Assembly (NCBI GenBank): GCA_963695075.1 | Contig: CAVOFR010000005.1 | Location: 453,135-517,134 of the forward strand | Reading direction: 5' to 3' | Source of the DNA: CAWCAL01 sp963695075 | Lineage (GTDB): Bacteria; Actinomycetota; Acidimicrobiia; Acidimicrobiales; CAWCAL01 | Length of the DNA: 64,000 nt | Shown: piece by piece, positions 23,638-34,240 of the stretch | Numbering within the stretch: the stretch's first letter is position 1 | Layout: each line of letters opens with the position of its first letter | Made by a program: the position numbers and the translations under genes | Notes under the pieces: generated by a model | What the model saw: the letters and a program-made list of their open reading frames with translations, nothing else | What the model was told of the DNA's origin: nothing | Databases searched by the model: none

Positions 23638-26067
23638 TCACAGGTACTGGTTCGTACGCATCCAGCGCAGGGCGAAGTAGCCCCAGATCGGCGGCAGGTA
23701 GAACGTGCAGAGCCTGCTGGTGATCGCGGCGGCGAACGCGGTGGGCTCGGGGATACCGATCGCGATGAGGCCGGCCGTGAGCGCCCCTTCGGTGACGCCC
23801 ATGCCCCCGGGAACGGGCATGATCCCGGCGAACATCGAGACCGCGACGTTGATGACCAGCAGGCTCATCAGCGGGGCGCTCTCGCCGTAGGCCCGCAGGG
23901 AGAGTCCGAGGACGACGGCGAAGGTGATCTCGCTCATGAGGTTCCCGCCGAAGAGCCGGAGCAGGCGATTCGGTGAACGCATCACGGCCAGTGCCCGCCG
24001 TGCCTGTTCCAGCCACGGCGAGACGCGCTCGTGGACCCGGGGGACGAAGTGATAGGCGGCGACCATCGCCCCGATCAGCACCACGCCGACGACGAGCAGG
24101 AGGATCACCAGGTTCTGCACCGTCTCCTGGTCGATGTCGACGTCGAACTCGACACCGCCCACACCGAAGACGACCGCGGCGACGACGATGAGGATCTGCA
24201 CCGTGAAGCCGGCGACGCTGTCGAGCATGCCCATCGCCGTCGCCGCCGTCAGGGTCATGCCGACCTTCTGGAAGTAGCGCAGCTTCGTGGCGACGCGAGC
24301 GGCGGAGGCGGGGATGGCGAGGTTGACGAAGGTGATGGCGAACTCGAGCATGACCGTCGGACCGAGCCGCAGTGGATGATCGGTGGCTCCGGTCGTGCTG
24401 ATCGCGGTGAAGAACCTCGCGCACTGGGCGACGATCAGCGCGGTGATCACCCAACCCCACGTCGCCATGGAGAGCTCGTCGACGAGGGTGTCGATGCCGA
24501 TGTCGGCCAGCGACGAGATGAGCAGCCACGCGGCGATGCCGACCACGGCGAGCTGCAGGATCGAGCCCCAGGTGACACGGCGCAGCTCGACGAGCTCGAC
24601 ATCCTCGGCGTCAGCCTGTTCGGCCGCCTGCGTTCGCAATGTGTCGAGGTCGAACTCACGCTCGTGGACATCGCGACGTAGTTCGCTGGTCAGGGCGGGG
24701 TTCTGCAGGTAGGGGACCAGCTCGCCGAGGTCGTCACATCCGAGGGCATCGCGCGCGATCGGGACGGCGCGATCGATACCGACGACGAGTGCGGTGAGCA
24801 CGAGCAGCTGGGCCTGCTCGGCCCGGACGGCATCGGGGGGTGCGGCGACCGAACCGTCCGCCCAGTCGACGAGGAGAGGCGCGCCTTCGGCGTCGAGCGT
24901 GACGCGGTGGAGGTCGAGGGCCCCGTGGACGATGCCGCGGTCGTGGGCGAGCCCCATGACCGACCAGAGCTCGCGCAGACTCGGGGTGATCTCGTCGCCG
25001 TCCTCGATGTCGGCCAGCGCGGTGCCACCGACGGTGGATACCAGTGCCGCGTCACCGGCGTTGGTCTCGCCTGCCACCAGGATCTCGGGGACCGGTGTTC
25101 CGGCCCGGTCGGCCAGCACGGTCAGGAGCGCTTCGTGCTCCACCTGGTGGAGCCGGCTCAACAGGAACGTGCCCCGCCCGTTGCGGTACCAGGCCGCCCG
25201 CCACAGCTTCGTGATCAGCTGGCTGTCATAGGCGTCGCGCCCGTACACCTTCACGGTCAAGGGACGCCCGTCGGCGTGCGTTGCGGTCATGAGCGCCACG
25301 CCGGCGGGCTCGAGTTGGGCCGGCGCGACGGAACTGGCCGGGATGCCCAGGTTGGCGAGGGTGGCGGCAACCGATTCGATGCTCGGGCGCCCGCCGGGCG
25401 AGCCGAGTGCGAGGTGGATCGAAGCCGCCCCGACCGTACCGGTCACCAGGCCGCCGATCGCACCGGCGACGGTCGCCACGTCCAGGCCGACGCTGGCCAG
25501 GAAGCCGAGCGTGAGAACGATCCTGCCGAAGAAGCGGAACGGCCGCGAGAGCGACGGTGACGCGGTCACGAGCACCGCCGTGGCGAACGCGAGGCGTATC
25601 CCCGGGAAGGCGGCCGGTCCCTCGCTGACGGTGAACTGGCGGAGGAAGTCGCCGAGGGAGACGGGTTCGGGGAGGGCGAGTCGCTGGGCCACGTAGCCCA
25701 CCAGCAGCGCCAGCACCGCGGCGGCCAGCGCTCCGAGGACGAGAACGAAGTGGCGTCGAACGAGCGCCAGGACGAGCAGGATCCCGACCCAGAAGGCCAA
25801 CAGATCGAAGAAGATCTGCCACACCGAGGCGAGCCAGTCCGGCGCGTCGGAGACGAACTGGCTGATGTCGCGGCTCAGCGGTCCAGGTGGGTCGACGGCC
25901 CACGCGGTGAGGATCATCGTGACCAGCGCGAGCACGAGGAGTACGAGGTCGGTCGGGCGTCGGGTCCGTGCCGCGGAGGGCGCGGCGGAGAAGAGTCGGA
26001 GGGATCGGATGACCTGGCGAGGCACGCCGGTGAGGCCGGTTGCCTCGTCCTGGTCCGTGTCGCCCAA
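23638..26067 (-). CDS. Flippase-like (UPF0104/LPG synthase TM) protein with kinase-like domain
   Basis: About 809 residues. The N-terminal part has several helices (DLVLLVLALVTMILTAWAV and following). A central soluble region of about 250 residues has kinase-like features: LTVKVYGRDA, then HGALDLHRVTL in the place of an HRD loop and LLVDWADGSV in the place of DFG. The C-terminal part is a seven- or eight-helix UPF0104/AglD-type domain ending PVPGGMGVTEGAL and FYLPPIWGYFALRW. Family members with this fusion are common in actinobacteria, with no established reaction. The start is uncertain: TTG 26067 is used here, GTG 26025 is an alternative, and the longer frame to 26640 overlaps the sigma gene. 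Confidence 0.75.
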   Translation of the reverse strand: MGDTDQDEATGLTGVPRQVIRSLRLFSAAPSAARTRRPTDLVLLVLALVTMILTAWAVDPPGPLSRDISQFVSDAPDWLASVWQIFFDLLAFWVGILLVLALVRRHFVLVLGALAAAVLALLVGYVAQRLALPEPVSLGDFLRQFTVSEGPAAFPGIRLAFATAVLVTASPSLSRPFRFFGRIVLTLGFLASVGLDVATVAGAIGGLVTGTVGAASIHLALGSPGGRPSIESVAATLANLGIPASSVAPAQLEPAGVALMTATHADGRPLTVKVYGRDAYDSQLITKLWRAAWYRNGRGTFLLSRLHQVEHEALLTVLADRAGTPVPEILVAGETNAGDAALVSTVGGTALADIEDGDEITPSLRELWSVMGLAHDRGIVHGALDLHRVTLDAEGAPLLVDWADGSVAAPPDAVRAEQAQLLVLTALVVGIDRAVPIARDALGCDDLGELVPYLQNPALTSELRRDVHEREFDLDTLRTQAAEQADAEDVELVELRRVTWGSILQLAVVGIAAWLLISSLADIGIDTLVDELSMATWGWVITALIVAQCARFFTAISTTGATDHPLRLGPTVMLEFAITFVNLAIPASAARVATKLRYFQKVGMTLTAATAMGMLDSVAGFTVQILIVVAAVVFGVGGVEFDVDIDQETVQNLVILLLVVGVVLIGAMVAAYHFVPRVHERVSPWLEQARRALAVMRSPNRLLRLFGGNLMSEITFAVVLGLSLRAYGESAPLMSLLVINVAVSMFAGIMPVPGGMGVTEGALTAGLIAIGIPEPTAFAAAITSRLCTFYLPPIWGYFALRWMRTNQYL

Positions 26068-26174
26068 CCTGAGTCCCTCGTCGCTGTCCGACCACGCGTC
26101 GTGCGACCATCGCGGCCCGGTCGACCCACCGGTCGTTTCGGCGAGCGTAACGGTCCGTCCGGAGCGGTTCGGGG

Positions 26175-27422
<1,248 letters not shown>

Positions 27423-27434
27423 CCCGGTGGGACG

Positions 27435-27791
27435 CTACCCCTGGGGGATCTCCATGAGCGGCCGGACCTCGACCGATCCGTAGGGCGCGAGCGGGCACCT
27501 GGCCGCCCACTCCAGGGCGTCATCGAGGTTGTCGACGTCGATCAGGTAGAAGCCGCCGAGGATCTCCTTGGTCTCGGCGAAGGGCCCGTCGGTGGTGACG
27601 GTCCGGTCGTCGCGGATCTGCACGGTGGTGGCGGTGTCGACGCCCTGGAGCGGCTCGCCCGAGACGAGCGCGCCGGCGCTGCTCAGCGCCTCGGTGTAGG
27701 CGAACCATTCCTGCATCTCGGCGGCCTGTTCGGGTGTGCCGGGCTGGGGGCCGGAGTCTTCGGCGCTGTAGAGCAAGAGCATGTACTGCAT
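27435..27791 (-). CDS. YCII/DGPF-domain protein, ECF42 partner
   Basis: 118 residues. It opens MQYMLLLYSAED and carries the signature TTDGPFAETKEILGGFYLIDV, typical of the small dimeric DGPF (YCII-related) family encoded with ECF42 sigma factors. ATG 27791 is favoured over an upstream frame that runs into the palindrome. The YCII fold may bind a small ligand or act as a regulator of the sigma factor, but the mechanism is unknown. It is the first gene of a two-gene operon with the sigma factor. Confidence 0.88.
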   Translation of the reverse strand: MQYMLLLYSAEDSGPQPGTPEQAAEMQEWFAYTEALSSAGALVSGEPLQGVDTATTVQIRDDRTVTTDGPFAETKEILGGFYLIDVDNLDDALEWAARCPLAPYGSVEVRPLMEIPQG

Positions 27792-27860
27792 GGGTCTCCT
27801 TCGGGGTTGGTTTGTGCTGTCGACGAACGGCAACCCTCGAATCGGACACCTCCAGCAGAA

Positions 27861-27905
27861 TATGGAGGGTCTCAACTACATCAGATGTAGCTGAGACCCT
27901 CCATA
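27861..27905. terminator. Palindrome (CTACA/TGTAG core family)
   Basis: Arms TATGGAGGGTCTCA and TGAGACCCTCCATA around CTACATcagATGTAG. It lies between the 3' end of the LLM gene and the DGPF gene start, in terminator position for neither gene's upstream operon but downstream of the minus-strand unit that ends at 27918. Confidence 0.7.
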
Positions 27906-27917
27906 TCCGGCTGCGGC

Positions 27918-29072
27918 TCAGTCGGAGGTTTCGGGGATGCCGAGGCGTTCGGCGGCCTCGCGGCGGAATCGGGCGCTCCGCGGCTCGGGATCGGTGTCGA
28001 AACGCGGGATGACCTCGTTGCCGAACAGCGCGACCGTCTCCTCGAGCAGCTCGGGAGCGTAGGTGCTGCCCGACGGCCCCATGATCAGCTGGTCCACCCC
28101 GATCGCGTCCCACTTCTCGAGTGCCGCGGCGCACTCGTCGGGTGTGCCGACGACCGCCGTCCCGTTGGCGTGAGCGACCTGCAACTGCTCGAGGGTCGGG
28201 TCGGGGATCTCGGTCGGCCACGCGGGGATGCCCTCCGGCGTGGGGAAGGTGTCGAGGTACTTGAACACCAGGCTCTGCTGGCGACCGTTCCCCGAACGGG
28301 TCATCCAGTCCCGGGCCGCGTCGCCGTCCTCGAGGCACATGAAGCTGGTCGTGATGGCGATGTTGTCGTTCACGTAGTCGCCGACCGGGTCGGCGTCGCC
28401 GATCGTCTCCTTGTACAGCTCGACCATCGGCCGCATCTTCTCGGGCGAGCCACCGGTGAAGCACAACACGCCGAGGCCCATGCGGGCCGCCTTCTCGAAG
28501 GTGCTCGGGTTGGCTGCCGCGACCCACATCGGCGGGTGCGGCTTGGCGTACGGCTTGGGCAGGACGTTGCGTTCGGGAAGGGAGAAGAACCGGCCCTCGA
28601 ACGAATAGGTGTCGTTGGCCCAGATGTGCTTGAACTGGCCGATCACCTCGTCGAACATCTCCTTGGTCAGATCCGAGTCCTCGATGCCGAACCCGCCTTG
28701 TTCGGTCGTCGACGAGCCGCGGCCGGTGCCGAAGTCGATCCGGCCCCCGGAGAGGTGATCCATCATCGCCACCCGTTCGGCCACGCGGGCCGGATGGTTG
28801 ACCGGGGGCGTGATGTTGATGATCCCCGAGCAGACCCGGATCCGATCGGTGCGGGCCGCGATGTGAGGCATCATCACCTCGTTGGCCGAGATGTGGCTGT
28901 ACTCCACCAGGAAGTGGTGCTCGGTGAGCCACACGTACTTCCAGTTGGATTGGTCGGCCACCTCGGCGAGACGGGCCTCGCTCATCAGGCGACGATGCTC
29001 TGCGCCGTCGTCGCGGCCTTCCAGGTAGTGCGGCACGTAGCCGCCGAGGAAAATTCCGAATTCGATGGTCAT
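27918..29072 (-). CDS. LLM-class flavin-dependent oxidoreductase
   Basis: 384 residues, a luciferase-like monooxygenase fold (FMN or F420). Characteristic stretches are MTIEFGIFLGG, WLTEHHF, RVCSGIINITPPVNHPARVAE and GRIDFGTGRGSSTTEQGGFG. ATG 29072 is chosen over a further upstream start at 29147 that lacks family similarity. Members oxidise diverse small substrates, so the reaction is unassigned. The gene following the start (29119-29541) encodes an F420-type PPOX protein, so the pair may share cofactor F420. Confidence 0.85.
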   Translation of the reverse strand: MTIEFGIFLGGYVPHYLEGRDDGAEHRRLMSEARLAEVADQSNWKYVWLTEHHFLVEYSHISANEVMMPHIAARTDRIRVCSGIINITPPVNHPARVAERVAMMDHLSGGRIDFGTGRGSSTTEQGGFGIEDSDLTKEMFDEVIGQFKHIWANDTYSFEGRFFSLPERNVLPKPYAKPHPPMWVAAANPSTFEKAARMGLGVLCFTGGSPEKMRPMVELYKETIGDADPVGDYVNDNIAITTSFMCLEDGDAARDWMTRSGNGRQQSLVFKYLDTFPTPEGIPAWPTEIPDPTLEQLQVAHANGTAVVGTPDECAAALEKWDAIGVDQLIMGPSGSTYAPELLEETVALFGNEVIPRFDTDPEPRSARFRREAAERLGIPETSD

Positions 29073-29118
29073 GGCACGGAGTCTGGCGCCTGGAGCCCGT
29101 GCCGGACGAACCGGCGAT

Positions 29119-29541
29119 TCAGCCGGCGGCCCACGGGCCGACGCCACCGACCCGGTCGACCGTGATGTGGGTGGTCACCCCCGGTGGCGGGTCGTCCATG
29201 GGCGGGAACTTCACGTCGGGACCGATGTACGTCCGGGCCAGCCGCTGGAGCAGTTCGGGCGCCCCGCCGTCGTCGATCCTGGCGGTCCCGTGGATGACGA
29301 GGTACTCGTCGAGGCCCATCTCGTTGGTCGTCCCGGCCTCGATCGACAGCACGACGCGCGGGTCGCGGCGCATGTTGCTGACCTTGCGCCATTCGCCGAG
29401 GTGGCCCGCCACGATTTCGTCGCCGTCGAGACCGACCCACACGATGCTGACCTGCGGACTGCCGTCGGCATTGAGAGTCACCAGGTGGGCCAGCTTGCCC
29501 GACTCGAGGAGCTGTTGGACCTCGGCACTGATCGCGGGCAT
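29119..29541 (-). CDS. PPOX-class F420-dependent enzyme (PNPOx-like split barrel)
   Basis: 140 residues. The split-barrel fold is indicated by KLAHLVTLNADGSPQVSIVWVGLDGDEIVAGH, followed by RKVSNMRRDPRVVLSIE. These are the usual flavin/F420-binding strands of actinobacterial PPOX proteins, which reduce deazaflavin- or haem-related substrates. ATG 29541. It is 46 bp upstream of the LLM enzyme in the same direction. No catalytic motif distinguishes FMN from F420 use, and the F420 label is by family resemblance. Confidence 0.8.
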   Translation of the reverse strand: MPAISAEVQQLLESGKLAHLVTLNADGSPQVSIVWVGLDGDEIVAGHLGEWRKVSNMRRDPRVVLSIEAGTTNEMGLDEYLVIHGTARIDDGGAPELLQRLARTYIGPDVKFPPMDDPPPGVTTHITVDRVGGVGPWAAG

Positions 29542-29589
29542 GGCGCTTCCTCCCTCGGCGACGTTGCGGTGGACGATATCGCCCGCCGG

Positions 29590-30342
29590 TCAGCCGTACG
29601 CCGTGGTGCCACCCTCCTCGGCCGCGTCGGTGGCCTCGAGTGCCTGGCGGAGCGCTTCCATCTCCAGGACCATGTCGTCGATCTCCTGATCGAGCGTGGT
29701 GAGATCGGCGTCTCGGTGAACGGAGAGCTCGATGCCGCGGGCGACGGCTTCGTCGAGTCGCGCGTCGAGCAGGGCCAGGTTGTCGCGCGCCTCGTTGATC
29801 TGATCGTCGAGCCGTCTGGCCGTGTCGAGCTGCGCTTCGAGCGACTCCATCGTGCGCGCCACCGACGGCCGGTCGTGAGTGCTCGGGTCGGCCCGGAGCG
29901 TGCCGAGGTCGGTGGCGGCGCGAGCCACGTCGACCCGAGCGCGAGCGTCCTCGAGGGTCTGGGCCCGTAGGGCCACCGCGAAGATCGCGTCGACGCCTCG
30001 GTCGATCCGGTCTGCGATCGTCGTCATGCGGTCGCGGACCGCTCCGCTGTCGACCCGCTCGACTGCGTCGCCGAATTCCCGGCGAGCGGCGACGGCCTCG
30101 GTGGCGTAGGTGGCCCATGGGGGCCGTAGCCCGCGCGTGCTGCGGCTCGGCGCCGTGCGATCTCGAGGCAGCCCGACCAGGACTCTCCCGGCCCACGCCG
30201 CCGCTCCGACACCCACGGCGCCGAGGAGGGGGAGCCCGACCAGAATGCCGCCGGCCACGCCGGCACCCGCGGCGAGGATCCCGAGCGGCCCCATCATGAG
30301 ATCAGCGGTCGATCGCCGGAAGAAGCGATCTCGAAGGCTCAT
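29590..30342 (-). CDS. Hypothetical membrane-anchored coiled-coil protein
   Basis: 250 residues. The N-terminus has one long Gly/Ala hydrophobic stretch (about residues 17-55, probably a hairpin of two helices). The rest is strongly helical and charged (AREFGDAVERVD, LEAQLDTARRLDDQINEARDNLALLDARLDEAV), predicting a coiled coil with an acidic C-terminus. ATG 30342. It could be a membrane-tethered structural or trafficking protein, but no family was recognised. It stands alone between the PPOX gene and the VWA gene. Confidence 0.6.
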   Translation of the reverse strand: MSLRDRFFRRSTADLMMGPLGILAAGAGVAGGILVGLPLLGAVGVGAAAWAGRVLVGLPRDRTAPSRSTRGLRPPWATYATEAVAARREFGDAVERVDSGAVRDRMTTIADRIDRGVDAIFAVALRAQTLEDARARVDVARAATDLGTLRADPSTHDRPSVARTMESLEAQLDTARRLDDQINEARDNLALLDARLDEAVARGIELSVHRDADLTTLDQEIDDMVLEMEALRQALEATDAAEEGGTTAYG

Positions 30343-30402
30343 GGCCCCAACGTAGCGAGATGGGCGAGACGCGGGGTGCTCGCCGACCGGCCGGCCATGC
30401 GA

Positions 30403-32244
30403 TCAGAAATTGCTGATCACCTGGGTGAAGACCCGGTTGATCGAGGCCGGATCGCTGGCGTCGTACACCGCGGCCGTCGTGGCCTCGGCGATGAGGCCGA
30501 GCGTCGAGAGATCGGCGTCGGCGCCGTAGCCGATGGTGAAGACCCGCACCTGCCGGCTGGCCTGGCCCTCGCTTCCCTCCTGCATCTCCGCCAGCAGATC
30601 GTCGAGCTGGTCCCGATCGTCGGCCGCCTCACCGTCGTCGTTCTGCCCGTCGGACAGCAGGACGACGGCGTTGATGGCGTCGGGGTCGTACCCGTCGACC
30701 ATGGCGTCATAGGTGATGCCGGTGGCGTCGTAGAGCGGTGTGCCGAAGAACGGTGTGAGTCGGTCGATGCTGGCGCGCAGCTCCTCACGGATCTGCAGCA
30801 TCTCGCCGAACGGGACCAGCACCTCGGTCGCTCCGTCGGTGGATCCGAGGTCGGTGGAGAAGACCCGCAGCGAGACGACGTCGGTGTCCTTGAACTCGTC
30901 GAGGGCGTCGATGGCGGCCCGCTTGGCCAGGTCGAGCTTGGTCTCGTCGGATTCGCGCGAGGCGAAGTCGCCCATGCTCCCGGACACGTCGATCAGCAGT
31001 GTGACTTTCGCTTCCTTGCGGTTCTCGTCCCACTGGTCGAGCAGCGCGGTCATGATCTGAGGTTCGGGCACCTCGAGCAGGGTCTGGGGTTGATCGACGT
31101 CGACTCCGTTCTCGGCGACGAGGGGGTCGGCCAGGGCGACCCGTGGGTTGCCCGGTCGGAAACCGAACTCGAGGACCTTCTCCTGGTTCTCGGGCGCTTG
31201 CACGAACTCCTCGAACACCCGGGCCGCGGCCGTCTCGTCCTCGTCGACCCACTCGGCGTCGAGCACGAAGAACGGGTTGTCGCTGAAGAGCGTGCCCTCG
31301 CTGGGATAGATCGACACCAGCGGGATCCGGGGCGGGCGGGCCTCCTCGCCGGGATCGAGGACCCCGTCGGGATTGCCGAGGTTGTAGTCGATCACCGACT
31401 TCTCCTCGACGGCGGCGGCCGAGGCATACGTGAGGGCCGTGCCCCGCTGGTCAGCCGTGTACCAGTTGTTGAGGAACGTCAGTGTCGTGGGCCCGTAGTG
31501 GACAACGGCCGACTCGATGTCACGGGCGAACTCGATCGCTGCCTCGTCGGTGATGTCCTCGAGGGAGAGCCCCTCGGTCTTGCCGGCTGCGGCGTAGGTC
31601 TGAGCGATGAGTGCCGCGAGACCGCTGGTGGAGAAGTTGGGATTGGTCTTGCCCAGCCGGAAGTCGCCCCACTCCGGTCGGTCGAAGGCTCGCCATCCCT
31701 CGTCGCTCCTGGCCAGCTCGAGGATGTCGGACCAGCCGATGTCGGCTTCGGGCCAGCCCAGCGCTTCGGCCATGGGCTGGGGCATCGCGATCACCAGCGG
31801 GGTCACCATGAAGGGTTGGCCGTCGCCCACCATCGGCGCTGCGCCCTGCTCCTGCAGCCGCTGGTTCAGGACCGGTCCCCAGGTGCTGGCCGCGGGCGAC
31901 CAGACCACCGGGCGAGGACCGTCGGCGGCTTCGTCCCAACCCGCCGCGAGGGCCTGCATCGCGCCACCCGAGGCCTTCACCTGGGGACGGACGAAGATGC
32001 AGCCGTCGTCGATCGTGGCCATGTCGCTGTCGTTGAACTCGCGGGCCAGCTCGGTCAGGAGCGTGATCTTCTCGGATGACACGGCCATGTCGACGGTGAT
32101 GCAGTCACCGGGATCGGCGTCGGCCAGGCCGGCCGAGTCACCGCCGGCTTCGTCGCCGCTGTCGGTCGAAAGGCCGCATCCGGTCGCGGCCACCAGGGCG
32201 GCGATCAGAGCGAGGGCGGACCAGCGGATACGGCGGCTTGGCAT
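30403..32244 (-). CDS. Lipoprotein with solute-binding-like and von Willebrand factor A domains
   Basis: 613 residues. A lipoprotein signal ends in VAATGC. Residues of about 45-380 form a periplasmic-binding-protein-like domain (ITLLTELAREFND, VWSPAASTWGPVL, FMVTPLVIAMPQPMA). A VWA domain follows, with the MIDAS motif DVSGSMGD at about residue 419 and FGTPLYDATG and LLSDGQNDDG further on. The start codon overlaps the stop of the neighbouring upstream gene (TGATG). The pair resembles substrate-binding plus VWA proteins of actinobacteria with no established role, perhaps sensing or adhesion at the cell surface. Confidence 0.8.
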   Translation of the reverse strand: MPSRRIRWSALALIAALVAATGCGLSTDSGDEAGGDSAGLADADPGDCITVDMAVSSEKITLLTELAREFNDSDMATIDDGCIFVRPQVKASGGAMQALAAGWDEAADGPRPVVWSPAASTWGPVLNQRLQEQGAAPMVGDGQPFMVTPLVIAMPQPMAEALGWPEADIGWSDILELARSDEGWRAFDRPEWGDFRLGKTNPNFSTSGLAALIAQTYAAAGKTEGLSLEDITDEAAIEFARDIESAVVHYGPTTLTFLNNWYTADQRGTALTYASAAAVEEKSVIDYNLGNPDGVLDPGEEARPPRIPLVSIYPSEGTLFSDNPFFVLDAEWVDEDETAAARVFEEFVQAPENQEKVLEFGFRPGNPRVALADPLVAENGVDVDQPQTLLEVPEPQIMTALLDQWDENRKEAKVTLLIDVSGSMGDFASRESDETKLDLAKRAAIDALDEFKDTDVVSLRVFSTDLGSTDGATEVLVPFGEMLQIREELRASIDRLTPFFGTPLYDATGITYDAMVDGYDPDAINAVVLLSDGQNDDGEAADDRDQLDDLLAEMQEGSEGQASRQVRVFTIGYGADADLSTLGLIAEATTAAVYDASDPASINRVFTQVISNF

Positions 32245-33293
32245 CAGGTCACCTCGGCCCATCGATCGGTGAGTGCGATGAGCACACCGGCCGCGGGCAG
32301 GTTGTCGGAGTCGGGAAGGGTGATGGTCGGGTCGATCATGTCGAGGGTCGGCTGGCCCTCGGCGCGCCATCCGGCGTCGGCGAGGGCCTGTCGGACATCG
32401 TCGCGCGATGCGATGGCCTCGGCCGCCGAGTTCTGGTTCGCCGGCGCGACCGCGACGACGTCGGCGGTGATGACGGGGTCGGGCGCGACCACCGTGAGCC
32501 GGTCGCGGTCGCGGCTGGTGTCCACCACCGGCGCGGCGACGGCTTCGATGGAGCCGACGACGTCGAAGAACGCCGGTGTGAGCAGGAGCTGATCCAGCGG
32601 CGTCCCGGCCGGAGGGGTGTGGTCGGGCACGGCGGCCTCGAGCCCGGCCAGCCAGCTGCTGTATCTGCGGTCGAGGTCGTTGGAGGCGTAGTCGGTGCGA
32701 TCGAGGAAGTCGGCGGTGAGCTGGGCGGTGGTGAGGAGTCCCTCGGTGTCGATGTCGGGCGGACTGTGGCCCGGCTTCGGTTCGCCCCACGAAGGGCTGC
32801 CGCCCAGGTCGGCCCATGTCGTGTCCACCGAGTCACCGATGCACGACCAGGTGAGGCCGCAGGCCTCGGCGAGCACGTCGGCCCGGTCGGTCCGGCTGAC
32901 GATGACCACCGGTGAGCGGGCGCCGACGTCGATGGGGTCGGCGAGGACCGGGTCGGACAGATCGGCCCGGCGTCGGTCCTCGATCATCCCGGGCCAGGCA
33001 CGAGCCGTCAGCCAGACGTCGAACCCGAGATCCTCGCCGGCGCCGGCTCCGAACAGAGCGTCCGCCGTCCGACCGGCCGGTTCGGTGCGGACCTCGAAAC
33101 CGGCATCGGCCAGGACGGTGCACGCCGCCTCGACCTCGGTGGCGCAGAGGACCCGCCCTCCGTCGCCGTTCGATGAGTCCCCACCGGGCGGCCCTCCGGA
33201 CGCGTTGGCGTCGTCGTCGTCGATGAGGCTTCGGGCGGCGACTGCTCCGGCGATCATGGCGGCCGCGGCGAGCAGCGCCAGAAGTCGGCGCAT
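32244..33293 (-). CDS. Extracellular solute-binding-like protein
   Basis: 349 residues. An N-terminal hydrophobic segment (RRLLALLAAAAMIAGAVAARSL) gives a membrane anchor or signal peptide without a clear lipobox. The body has solute-binding-like phrases (RSPVVIVSRTDRADVLAE, TWADLGGSPSWGEPKPGHSPP, DTEGLLTTAQLTADFL), and the C-terminal half carries a binding-protein-like VGSIEAVAAPVV. It shares the shape of the N-terminal domain of the downstream VWA lipoprotein, and the two are joined by TGATG overlap. They probably function together and may derive from a duplicated binding-protein domain. Confidence 0.7.
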   Translation of the reverse strand: MRRLLALLAAAAMIAGAVAARSLIDDDDANASGGPPGGDSSNGDGGRVLCATEVEAACTVLADAGFEVRTEPAGRTADALFGAGAGEDLGFDVWLTARAWPGMIEDRRRADLSDPVLADPIDVGARSPVVIVSRTDRADVLAEACGLTWSCIGDSVDTTWADLGGSPSWGEPKPGHSPPDIDTEGLLTTAQLTADFLDRTDYASNDLDRRYSSWLAGLEAAVPDHTPPAGTPLDQLLLTPAFFDVVGSIEAVAAPVVDTSRDRDRLTVVAPDPVITADVVAVAPANQNSAAEAIASRDDVRQALADAGWRAEGQPTLDMIDPTITLPDSDNLPAAGVLIALTDRWAEVT

Positions 33294-33322
33294 AGGGGGA
33301 ACGTACTTGCTGTGGCCTCGGA

Positions 33323-34204
33323 TCAGGCGACGAGGGCCGCGGCCGGCGCATCCTCACGCAGGCGTCCGGCGGCGAGACGCTGTTCGACTTCGCTGCGACC
33401 CTCGGGGCAGTCGAGCAGGTGTGGGCACCATCCGCACAGCGGTCCGGTCTGGGGTTCGAACGTGTCGTGTTCGCACGCGTCGAGCACTTTGTCCCAGGTG
33501 GAGCGCAGCACGGTGGTGGCTTCGGCCATGGTCTCGTCGGAGACGTCGACCTCGATCACCGTGGTGCCCAGGTAGAGGAGCCTGGCCCGGGTCGGTGCGG
33601 CGTCGAGCTCTGCGAGCGCGGCTGCATAGAGCAGGACCTGGCGCAACTTGTCGTCGCGGAAGCGGGGCCGAGGGGGGCGGCCGGACTTGTAGTCGCTGAC
33701 CACGAGGCCGTCGGAGGCGCGCTCGACCCGATCGATGACGCCGACGAACGGCACGCCGTCGAGCTCGACCTCGACCCGCTGCTCGGTGCTGTGGACGTCG
33801 ATGGTGGCGGGGTCCTCGAGTCTCCAGAGACCCTCGATGGCGTACCAACCCTTCCAGCGGAATTCCTTTTCGGCCGCGGGGTCGAGATCGAGCTCGGCGA
33901 AGTCGTCCCGAGCCGCGGTCTCCGGCCAGGTCTCCCGAGCCAGGTCCCTGGCCCGCTCGATCGTGCGATGGGCCGGGTCCTCGGTCAGGAGCAGCTCGAG
34001 CACGCGGTGGGCGAAGGTGCCGACCAGTGCGGCTTCGCCCGACGGCTCGGCTCGGTTCTCGATGTAGCGGAACCGCCACCGGCGGGGGCACTGATCGAAC
34101 GTCCCGGCCGCCGACGGGGAGAGCCGGCGGGGGATGGACACCGGCATCTCGGACATGGCGGTCTGCTCGCCGACCTGTTCCGGAGCTACTGCGGTGGAAT
34201 CCAT
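33323..34204 (-). CDS. RecB-family PD-(D/E)XK nuclease with predicted Fe-S cluster
   Basis: 293 residues. Nuclease core: FVGVIDRVERASDGLVVSDYKSG, where the Asp and the D-Y-K triad form the active site, with QVLLYAAAL after it. Four cysteines are placed as in Fe-S-clamped exonucleases: one near the N-terminus (FDQCPRRWRFRYIE) and three at the C-terminus (CGWCPHLLDCPEG). Homologues are standalone exonucleases of the Cas4/AddB C-terminal type and act in DNA repair. ATG 34204. A start at the internal ATG 34156 is possible. Confidence 0.85.
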   Translation of the reverse strand: MDSTAVAPEQVGEQTAMSEMPVSIPRRLSPSAAGTFDQCPRRWRFRYIENRAEPSGEAALVGTFAHRVLELLLTEDPAHRTIERARDLARETWPETAARDDFAELDLDPAAEKEFRWKGWYAIEGLWRLEDPATIDVHSTEQRVEVELDGVPFVGVIDRVERASDGLVVSDYKSGRPPRPRFRDDKLRQVLLYAAALAELDAAPTRARLLYLGTTVIEVDVSDETMAEATTVLRSTWDKVLDACEHDTFEPQTGPLCGWCPHLLDCPEGRSEVEQRLAAGRLREDAPAAALVA

Positions 34205-34240
34205 GGGTTCAGTTGTACTCAGGGGGTGTGACAGTCACAT

